A DNA stretch of 6,306 nt from Actinomycetota bacterium (GTDB lineage: Bacteria; Actinomycetota; Thermoleophilia; Solirubrobacterales; Solirubrobacteraceae). The DNA lies in NCBI GenBank assembly GCA_903970315.1, contig CAJCIJ010000260.1:1-6306 (forward strand), given 5' to 3'. A program made the translations under genes and the position numbers. Each line of letters starts with the position of its first letter. The first letter of the stretch is position 1. The notes under the pieces are model-generated. The model saw only the letters and a program-made list of their open reading frames with translations, searched no databases and was not told the origin of the DNA. This document shows positions 1-5,425 of this stretch, one piece after another.

Positions 1-2215
1 CGTCGAGCTCGTCGGACCCGCCGGCCCGCGCCGCCGCCGGCCCGTTCTCGCTTGGCATCCGCTCCCCGGCCTGCCCGGTGCTCGGCTGCTCCCCGGCCTG
101 CTGAAGGAGCTGCTCGTTCGCCTGCGCGTAGAGGGCATAGAAGTAGTAGGTGCTCCAGAGCGGCTTCAAGAACAGCCGCACCTGTTCGCCGATTGCCTCG
201 CTTGAGAAGCGGTATCCGTCCCACGGCGCCTTGGCCGTGAACAGGTACCAGCGGAAGGCGTCGGCGCCGTAGACGTCGATCACCTCCCAAGGCGCCACCG
301 TGTTGCCGCGCGACTTGGACATCTTCTGGCCCTCGGAGTCCAGGATCAGGCCGAGGCAGACCACGTTGCGGTACGGCGCTGTTCCGAACAGCAGCGTCGA
401 GATTGCAAGCAGCGAGTAAAACCAGCCACGGGTCTGATCCAGCGCCTCGCAGATGAAGTCGGCGGGGAAGTGCTCGCGGAACTGCTCGTCGTCGGCCGAC
501 ATGGCGTGATGCTGGGCAAAGGGCATCGCCCCGGAGTCAAACCAGACGTCGATCACCTCGGGCACGCGGTGCATGGGTTCGTTGCACTGCGGGCACGCGA
601 ACTGGACGTCGTCGACGTAGGGCCGGTGGTGGTCCGCCAGCTCCGTCCCGGACCGCTGCTGCAGCTCGGCGTAGGAGCCGACGACGTGGATGTGGCCGGC
701 TGCGCACCGCCAGATCGGCAGGGGTGTGCCCCAGTAACGCTCGCGCGACAATGCCCAGTCGACGTTGCCCTTCAGCCACTCGCCGAAGCGCCCGTGCTTG
801 ACGTGGCCGGGGTACCAGTTGACGGTCTCGTTGGCGGCGAGCAGCTGCTCGCGCATCGCCGTGGTCCGGATGTACCAACTGGCCTTGGCGTAGTAGATCA
901 GGGGTGTGCCGCAGCGCCAGCAGTGCGGGTAGGAGTGCTCGTAGGGCTTAGTCCCGAACAGCCGCCCAGCCGCCCGGAGGTCATCGATCAGGTCATCGGT
1001 CAGGTCTGAGTCCTTGACCTTGCGACCCTCATAGGAACGTTCGCCGTCGGGGCTGTGCACGCGGCTGTCAAAGGTGCCGTCGGGCTTTACGGGGTGGTAG
1101 AGCGACTGCGGATGTTGCGGATCGAACAGGCCGGCCGCCGCGGCGGCGTCGAAGTCGTCGGCGCCGAAAGCCGGCGCGATGTGAACCAGTCCGGTGCCGT
1201 CATCGGTGGTGACGAAATCCCCTGCGATGACCGGAAAGCCGTCGGCGGGCTGGTCGGACATCTCGAAAATGGGACCCCCGTACGTCAGGCCGAGGAGCGT
1301 CTGGCCTCGGAAGCGCCCGAGGATCTCGGCGTCGTCGCCGAGCACAGGACCGACGCGTTGCGCTGCCACGATCACCACCTCGTCGGCCGTCCGGGCGCGC
1401 ACGTACTCGATGTCGAGCCCGACCGCCACTGCGACATTGCCTGGGAGCGTCCACGGCGTGGTCGTCCAGATCAGCAGCGAGTCGCCCTCTGCGAACGTCA
1501 CCCCTTCGCGCTCGGCTGGACCGCTGAGGTTCAGGGGCAGCCGCACGTAGATCGACTGGTCGACGACGTCCTGGTAGCCGAGCGCCACCTCGTGCGAGGA
1601 CAGCGCCGTCCCGCAGCGGTAGCAGTACGGGACCACCTTGTGCCCCTCATAGAGCAGATCCCGGGCGTGCATCTCAGACAGCGCCCACCAGACAGACTCG
1701 ATGTATGAGTCATCCAGCGTCCGGTAGGCGTGGTCGAGATCGATCCAGAAGCCGATGCGCTCGGTCAGCCGGTTCCACTCCTCGACGTGGGTGAACACCG
1801 ACTCGCGGCACTTGGCGTTGAAGCCCGCAATACCCCCGTGGCGGGGATCCTCGATTTCGGCCTTGGACGTGATCCCGAGCTCGCGTTCGACGGCGATCTC
1901 GACAGGCAGTCCGTGGCAGTCCCAACCGCCCTTGCGTTCCACGAGATGGCCCTGCATGGTCTTGTAGCGCGGGTAGATGTCCTTGAACACGCGTGACAGC
2001 ACATGGTGTGCGCCTGGTGGCCCGTTTGCGGTCGGCGGACCCTCGTAGAAGATCCAGGGCTGCGCGGCGGCGCGTGCCCGCAGCGACTCTCCGAAGACAT
2101 CGCGATCGCGCCAGCGTGCAAGCACCTGCTGCTCCAAAGTAGGCAGGTCCTGCTGTGGGTCAACGGCATGTGCCGGCAGGAGCTTGCCTGGGACGGTTGG
2201 GTTGCTGGCGCTCAT
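1..2215 (-). CDS. ileS: Isoleucyl-tRNA synthetase, eukaryotic-like type 2 (IleRS2), 3'-truncated by window edge
   Basis: Charges tRNA-Ile with isoleucine in the cytoplasm and hydrolyses mischarged valine. The frame stays open from an ATG at 2215 through 738 codons to the window edge. The visible part holds the Rossmann catalytic core, the inserted CP1 editing domain and the KMSKS loop; the anticodon-binding domain (roughly 300 residues in this family) lies outside. Landmarks: EGPPTANG ending at residue 65, GAHH at 68-71 in the signature position, WDCHGLPVE from W98, editing motif WTTTPWTLPGN at 250-260, HIAPAFGADD from H345, a DVWFDSG motif before the KMSKS loop, and KMSKS at 631-635. Motif wording such as YIESVWW and KMSKSRGN fits IleRS2 rather than IleRS1. 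The signature is GxHH rather than HxGH, which is discussed as a finding. No Shine-Dalgarno precedes the ATG, and family homology begins around residue 19, so the start is plausible but unproven. The gene lies 91 bp downstream of marR on the same strand. Confidence 0.96.
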   Translation of the reverse strand, partial: MSASNPTVPGKLLPAHAVDPQQDLPTLEQQVLARWRDRDVFGESLRARAAAQPWIFYEGPPTANGPPGAHHVLSRVFKDIYPRYKTMQGHLVERKGGWDCHGLPVEIAVERELGITSKAEIEDPRHGGIAGFNAKCRESVFTHVEEWNRLTERIGFWIDLDHAYRTLDDSYIESVWWALSEMHARDLLYEGHKVVPYCYRCGTALSSHEVALGYQDVVDQSIYVRLPLNLSGPAEREGVTFAEGDSLLIWTTTPWTLPGNVAVAVGLDIEYVRARTADEVVIVAAQRVGPVLGDDAEILGRFRGQTLLGLTYGGPIFEMSDQPADGFPVIAGDFVTTDDGTGLVHIAPAFGADDFDAAAAAGLFDPQHPQSLYHPVKPDGTFDSRVHSPDGERSYEGRKVKDSDLTDDLIDDLRAAGRLFGTKPYEHSYPHCWRCGTPLIYYAKASWYIRTTAMREQLLAANETVNWYPGHVKHGRFGEWLKGNVDWALSRERYWGTPLPIWRCAAGHIHVVGSYAELQQRSGTELADHHRPYVDDVQFACPQCNEPMHRVPEVIDVWFDSGAMPFAQHHAMSADDEQFREHFPADFICEALDQTRGWFYSLLAISTLLFGTAPYRNVVCLGLILDSEGQKMSKSRGNTVAPWEVIDVYGADAFRWYLFTAKAPWDGYRFSSEAIGEQVRLFLKPLWSTYYFYALYAQANEQLLQQAGEQPSTGQAGERMPSENGPAAARAGGSDELD
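61..101. repeat. Imperfect 27-bp (9-codon) duplication inside ileS
   Basis: The 14-mer gctccccggcctgc occurs at 61-74 and again at 88-101, a period of 27 bp. In the ileS frame this gives two consecutive nine-residue blocks, QAGEQPSTG and QAGERMPSE. They lie just after the LWSTYYFYALYAQAN segment, where other IleRS proteins have a short linker before the anticodon-binding domain. The length is a multiple of three, so the frame is kept. The surrounding residues are Ala/Gly/Gln/Glu rich, as expected of a disordered linker. Confidence 0.7.
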
Positions 2216-2231
2216 TGGCCGGCCAATTCTA
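2216..2231 (-). promoter_or_regulatory. Possible -10 element abutting the ileS start (near-leaderless promoter)
   Basis: On the minus strand TAGAAT (2231-2226) matches the TATAAT consensus at five of six positions and ends ten bases before the ATG at 2215. Transcription starting six to nine bases downstream would leave a 5' leader of only about one to four bases. That fits the missing Shine-Dalgarno and is common in actinomycetes. The bases at the -35 spacing (GGAGGC) do not resemble TTGACA. Between the box and the ATG lies the perfect palindrome TGGCCGGCCA (2216-2225), of unknown meaning. The call rests on one hexamer and its position. Confidence 0.35.
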
Positions 2232-2263
2232 GGTGCGCCGAGCGCAGCGCCTCCGAGGGCCGA

Positions 2264-2282
2264 CGGCGCCGGGAGGGCGCCG
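2264..2282 (-). terminator. GC-rich hairpin downstream of marR, possible weak terminator
   Basis: CGGCGCC (2264-2270) and GGCGCCG (2276-2282) form a perfect 7-bp stem around a 5-base loop, beginning 25 bp after the marR stop and ending about 33 bp before the ileS -10-like box. No T-tract follows on the minus strand, so it does not meet the usual intrinsic terminator pattern. Hairpins of this strength also arise by chance in DNA this GC-rich. Confidence 0.25.
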
Positions 2283-2306
2283 GGGGGCGCATCGCGCGGG
2301 TGCCCG

Positions 2307-2876
2307 TCAGGCTGCGATCTTGCGGCAGAGACTTGTCAATGACCGCTTCTCGGCATCGTCCAGCGCCGAAAACGCGTTGCTCACGCGCCCGGAATGCTCC
2401 GGGAAAAGCCGCTGGACCGTGGCCCGCCCGGCGCTCGTCAGGGCGACCGCAGCGGCCCTGCGATCTTCGGTCAGCCGCCGACGCTCGATGAACCCGTGCG
2501 CTTGCAGACGGGAGACCACCTCCGTGGCGTTGGCTTTCGAGAGCCCAAGCCGGCGACGCAGCGCGCGCAGCTCCAGCTCGCCACCGGCGGTCATCAGGAC
2601 CACCAGTACCGAGAAGCCCGGTGCCGACAACCCCTCGCGCCGCAGATCGGCCGTCAGGCGTCTGCGCAGGGCCGCCTCGGCGGCCAGCAGCGACTCCAGG
2701 GCACGGTGGGCAAGCGGGTCGGCGGGAGCCAGTGCACGCCGCAGCGTTGCGTGCTCCCACGGCGCGGGTGCCACCGATGGGGCGCGCGCGAAAGAGTCGC
2801 TGGACGACGCGGCTGGGCCGCGTGCTGCTGCCGGCGCGGGGGCGACTGCGAAAGGGTCGGCGGGCGACGAACTCAA
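2307..2876 (-). CDS. MarR-family winged-helix transcriptional regulator, start uncertain
   Basis: A MarR-family DNA-binding regulator, which would normally act as a dimer repressing or activating nearby genes in response to a small ligand or oxidation. Ligand and targets cannot be told here. Numbered from the TTG at 2876 (189 aa): residues 1-40 are a Ser/Pro/Ala-rich tail, then dimerisation helices, the recognition helix SKANATEVVSRLQAHG at about 113-128, and the beta-wing ERRRLTEDRRAAAVALT with the family's DxR at D138. The frame is open back to an ATG at 3131, but that would overlap merR by over 250 bp and is unlikely. TTG at 2876 begins one base after the merR stop, suggesting coupled translation. 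GTG at 2774 would give 155 aa, the usual MarR length. Neither has a clear ribosome-binding site. GC-rich third positions continue upstream of 2774, which mildly favours the longer form. It is the second gene of the merR-marR pair. Confidence 0.82.
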   Translation of the reverse strand: MSSSPADPFAVAPAPAAARGPAASSSDSFARAPSVAPAPWEHATLRRALAPADPLAHRALESLLAAEAALRRRLTADLRREGLSAPGFSVLVVLMTAGGELELRALRRRLGLSKANATEVVSRLQAHGFIERRRLTEDRRAAAVALTSAGRATVQRLFPEHSGRVSNAFSALDDAEKRSLTSLCRKIAA

Positions 2877-2877
2877 A

Positions 2878-3861
2878 TCAGCCGGCGACGCTAGCGCCGT
2901 CGCCGGACAGGACCGCGGGGTCTGCGTGGGGATGCGTATGGTCCTGTTCAGGGAGGCTCCGCCGGAAGCGACCGCCGCCGGCCGTCTGCCTGCTGGCGGT
3001 GATCGGCAGCGCCGCAAGTGTGCTCCCCAACAGCTCAACTGCGGCCAGGGGCGAGTCTCCGAGGCGGACAATGGTGGAGGCACCTGTGTCCGGCACTGCG
3101 CCGCGGTAGTCGAGGATCTCGACGTCGCCAAGGCTCTGTCTGGCGACGTACACCAGGCGGGCGATGGTGTCCATCGACTCCGGGCTGCCCGCCAGCACGA
3201 TCGCGCTGGGACCCAACGCGTTCAGAGCAGTCACCAGGCGCGTCGGTGCGATCTCCACGGGGAGCGCAAGCACTCGCAGGCTGGCCCGGCGGACAAAGAG
3301 CTCAAGCGCCTGGACATAGAGCGCGTCGATGGTCAACGACGCTGTGGCATCCAGGATCAGCACGCCCTCGGGTCGGGCTGCCGGCGGGGCCACCCGCTGC
3401 GCTGCCGCCAGCCAGCCTGTGGCATATCGCCACGCGAAGCAGTACTCGGGCGTGACCCCCTCTCCAACGAAACGCGCGGCCGACGCCTGGGCCGAAACCG
3501 CCTCGGCGGCCACGGCCTCCAACAGCACGGACTCCACAGTGCGCTCCACAGAACGCATCGCCAGGCTCTGCTCCAGCACCCTGTCGGCCCTGTCGGCCGA
3601 AAACGAGGAGAACGCCAGCCGCAGCCCAGCCTCGGTCGGCGGGCCGCTTCCGTGCTCACGCGCGATGGCCACGGCAGAGGCGATCTCGTGCGTCTGGTCA
3701 AGCGCCTGTTTGAGTGCTTCAATCTCGGCGAGTTCGAACTGCCGGTGCCCGCCGTCGGTGCGGCGCGGGGTGGGATAGCCGAAGCGTGGCTCCCAGCTGC
3801 GCAGTGTGTTGGGGCTGACCCCGAGCATCCGGGCCGCCGCATTGGTGCGAATAGCACTCAC
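2878..3861 (-). CDS. MerR-family regulator of MlrA/CarA/CarH type with degenerate cobalamin-binding-like domain
   Basis: A 327-aa one-component DNA-binding regulator. Residues 4-70 form a MerR-type winged helix: AAARMLGVSPNTLRSWEPRF, then the wing RRTDGGHRQF, as in the MlrA/CarA/CarH subgroup. Residues 75-155 look like the helical bundle that caps B12 in CarH. Residues 165-258 (EGVLILDATA to VEILDYRGAVPD) resemble the Rossmann-like B12-binding fold. The cobalt-ligating DxHxxG motif is absent (the aligned stretch reads TIDALYV at 177-183), and the bundle lacks the Glu-His pair of the Wx9EH motif. Cobalamin photosensing is therefore unlikely. The last 30 residues are polar and His/Pro rich. The start is GTG at 3861, forced because the helix-turn-helix begins almost at once; its Shine-Dalgarno is not obvious. 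It is divergent from fumC across 218 bp and leads directly into marR. An inverted repeat 19 bp upstream suggests autoregulation. No target is identifiable. Confidence 0.88.
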   Translation of the reverse strand: MSAIRTNAAARMLGVSPNTLRSWEPRFGYPTPRRTDGGHRQFELAEIEALKQALDQTHEIASAVAIAREHGSGPPTEAGLRLAFSSFSADRADRVLEQSLAMRSVERTVESVLLEAVAAEAVSAQASAARFVGEGVTPEYCFAWRYATGWLAAAQRVAPPAARPEGVLILDATASLTIDALYVQALELFVRRASLRVLALPVEIAPTRLVTALNALGPSAIVLAGSPESMDTIARLVYVARQSLGDVEILDYRGAVPDTGASTIVRLGDSPLAAVELLGSTLAALPITASRQTAGGGRFRRSLPEQDHTHPHADPAVLSGDGASVAG

Positions 3862-3880
3862 GACGCGACCAATCTCAAGG

Positions 3881-3900
3881 ATTGCGCACCTTTGCGCAAT
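3881..3900. promoter_or_regulatory. Perfect 8-4-8 inverted repeat, candidate MerR operator
   Basis: ATTGCGCA (3881-3888) and TGCGCAAT (3893-3900) are exact reverse complements separated by CCTT, in the divergent merR-fumC intergenic region. The site ends 19 bp from the merR GTG. If merR transcription began near its start codon, the dyad would sit between about -20 and -39, the place MerR-family proteins bind. Weak promoter-like boxes on the minus strand, TTGCGC (3899-3894) and GAGATT (3876-3871) spaced by 17 bp, fit this geometry but each matches consensus at only three of six positions. The dyad is relatively AT-rich at its ends for this genome. Confidence 0.55.
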
Positions 3901-3940
3901 GGCCGCAAAAGTCGCTGCATTACGGCAGTTTCATTGCACC

Positions 3941-3963
3941 GGCAGGAGAGGCGGGCTCCTGTC
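3941..3963 (+). other. Stem-loop in the merR-fumC intergenic region
   Basis: GGCAGGAG (3941-3948) can pair with CTCCTGTC (3956-3963) through eight base pairs, one of them G-U in RNA, closing a 7-base loop. The inner six pairs are perfect on both strands. If fumC transcription starts near the inverted repeat at 3881-3900, this hairpin would fall in its 5' leader. It matches no riboswitch I know and could be incidental. The rest of 3862-4079 holds no gene that I can support. Confidence 0.25.
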
Positions 3964-4067
3964 CGAAAGCTGTGCGCCACCGCTTCCAGGGCGCTAGCGT
4001 TAGAGTCCTGCGCCGCCCCCGCCGGATCGGCGTGGCGCCGACAACAGCCACGGCGCTGACAAACGCA

Positions 4068-4073
4068 AAGGAG
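4068..4073 (+). promoter_or_regulatory. Ribosome-binding site of fumC
   Basis: AAGGAG lies six bases before the ATG at 4080, an ideal Shine-Dalgarno and the strongest in the window. It decides the fumC start against the in-frame open stretch reaching back to about 3882, which has no family similarity. Confidence 0.85.
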
Positions 4074-4079
4074 CTACCG

Positions 4080-5402
4080 ATGGCCTCCCAACACCTCTAC
4101 GGCGCCGAGACCGCCAAGGCAGTCGACAACTTCCCGATCTCCGGCGAGCCCGTGCCGATCGCCGTGGTGCACTGGCTGGCTCGGATCAAGGGCGCCGCGG
4201 CGCACGTTAACTGCGAGCTTGGCCTGCTGGACAAGCGGCGTGCCGGACGCATCGAGCGGGCGGCGGCAGAGATCGCTGCGGGCAAGCACGACAGCCAGTT
4301 TCCCATCGATGTCTTCCAGACCGGCTCGGGTACGTCGACGAACATGAACGTCAACGAGGTGATCGCGGCGCTCGCCGGCCAGGGAGTGCATGCCAACGAT
4401 CACGTCAACATGGGTCAGTCCTCCAACGACGTCTTTCCCTCGGCGGTGCATCTTGCGGCGCTCGATGCCGCCCACAACGAGCTGCTGCCGGCGATGCGGG
4501 TTCTGGAGCGTTCCCTGGCCCGCAAGGCGCGGTCGTTCGGTGGGATCGTCAAGGCCGGCCGTACCCACCTCATGGACGCTGTGCCAGTGACCCTGGGACA
4601 GGAGTTCTCCGGCTATGCCGCCCAGCTGAGCCTGGGGTCAGAGCGGGTACGTCAGACGCTTCCCCACGTGGGAGAACTGCCGCTGGGCGGCACGGCAACC
4701 GGGACCGGCCTCAACACACATCGCGCCTTTGCCGGCAAGGTGCTGACGCGCCTGAGCCGCGAGCACGGGCTGCGCGGGCTCTCGGTTCCACGAGACCGCT
4801 TTGAGGCCCAGGCCAACCGCGACTCCCTCGTCGAGCTGTCGGGGGCATTGAAGGTGGTCGCCGTGTCGCTGACCAAGATCGCCTCCGACATCGCACTGAT
4901 GGGCTCCGGACCGCGCGCGGGCATCGGCGAGCTCGTGCTGCCGGAGCTCCAGAAGGGGTCGTCGATCATGCCGGGCAAGGTCAACCCGGTGATGTGCGAG
5001 GTCGTCCTGCAGGTGGGCGCGCAGGTGATCGGAAACGACCTGGCCGTGACCGTGGGCGGGATGCAGGGCCAGTTCGAGCTCAACGTGCGGATTCCCCTGA
5101 TCGCACGCAACGTGCTGTCCTCGATGCACCTGCTCGCCAGCGCCTCTCGTGTATTCGCCGAGAAGTGCATCGACGGCCTGGAGGCCAACAAGGCCGGCTG
5201 CGCGGCGTCGGCCGGCGGCACGCTGGCCGTGGCCACCGCGCTCAACGGCGCAATCGGTTACGACAAGGCCACGGTGATCGTCAAGAAGGCGACGGAGACC
5301 GGGCTCCCGCTGCGCGAGGTGGCGCTCGCAGAGGGCGTGAGCGCCGAGCTGTTTGACGCCACCATCGACCTGCGCAAGATCGCCAAGGGCAATCAGGCGT
5401 AG
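4080..5402 (+). CDS. fumC: Class II fumarate hydratase (fumarase C), compact form
   Basis: Catalyses reversible hydration of fumarate to L-malate in the TCA cycle; a cytoplasmic homotetramer without an iron-sulfur cluster. The protein has 440 residues, against about 460-470 for typical FumC. Family motifs in order: NFPISGEPVP near the N-terminus, TGSGTSTNMNVNEV at 81-94, MGQSSNDVFP at 111-120, AGRTHLMDAVPVTLGQE with catalytic His163, LGGTATGTGLN, and the signature GSSIMPGKVNP at 293-303 with catalytic Ser294 and Lys300. Gly299 and the downstream FELNV and GLEAN stretches favour fumarase over aspartase, whose motif usually reads MPAKVN. Compared with E. coli FumC it lacks about 15 N-terminal residues before LYGAET and about 10 residues between NEV and VHAND. 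The ATG is set by a strong Shine-Dalgarno. It is divergent from merR and converges on the helicase gene with 12 bp between stops. Confidence 0.95.
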   Translation: MASQHLYGAETAKAVDNFPISGEPVPIAVVHWLARIKGAAAHVNCELGLLDKRRAGRIERAAAEIAAGKHDSQFPIDVFQTGSGTSTNMNVNEVIAALAGQGVHANDHVNMGQSSNDVFPSAVHLAALDAAHNELLPAMRVLERSLARKARSFGGIVKAGRTHLMDAVPVTLGQEFSGYAAQLSLGSERVRQTLPHVGELPLGGTATGTGLNTHRAFAGKVLTRLSREHGLRGLSVPRDRFEAQANRDSLVELSGALKVVAVSLTKIASDIALMGSGPRAGIGELVLPELQKGSSIMPGKVNPVMCEVVLQVGAQVIGNDLAVTVGGMQGQFELNVRIPLIARNVLSSMHLLASASRVFAEKCIDGLEANKAGCAASAGGTLAVATALNGAIGYDKATVIVKKATETGLPLREVALAEGVSAELFDATIDLRKIAKGNQA

Positions 5403-5425
5403 GTCAGGCGTAGGTCAGGCGCAGG
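5393..5425. repeat. Three-copy 11-bp tandem repeat spanning two convergent stop codons
   Basis: TCAGGCGTAGG occurs at 5393-5403 and 5404-5414, followed by TCAGGCGCAGG (one mismatch) at 5415-5425. The fumC stop TAG (5400-5402) is in the first copy. The helicase stop TGA (minus strand, 5417-5415) opens the third. Because 11 is not a multiple of three, each copy presents its stops in a different frame. Nothing here looks like an intrinsic terminator. Confidence 0.85.

Noticed and set aside
470..1708. Long open frames on the plus strand opposite ileS (for example 470-1009 and 1055-1708)
   Set aside because: They are antisense to a clear, motif-rich ileS frame and their translations have Val/Arg/Gly-rich composition with no family features. 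Such shadows are expected at high GC.
2216..2306. T-box riboswitch upstream of ileS
   Set aside because: Only 91 bp are available and the conserved TGGnACCGCG antiterminator sequence is not present.
2877..3131. ATG at 3131 as the marR start
   Set aside because: It would overlap over 250 bp of merR in another frame, and the added residues are not MarR-like.
4001..4006. TAGAGT as a fumC -10 box
   Set aside because: It resembles a -10 but has no matching -35 at 16-18 bp, and isolated TAnnnT hexamers are too frequent to support a call.
2233..4059. 608-residue open frame on the plus strand across marR and merR
   Set aside because: It is antisense to two genes with recognisable domains; the translation is Arg/Ala-rich with no domain. 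It is long only because stops are rare in GC-rich DNA.
3882..4079. 66-residue N-terminal extension of fumC from an upstream TTG
   Set aside because: It has no FumC similarity, and a strong Shine-Dalgarno correctly placed before the ATG at 4080 marks the true start.
4074..4568. Minus-strand open frames inside fumC (for example 4074-4568 and 4652-5245)
   Set aside because: They are antisense shadows of a strongly supported fumarase gene.
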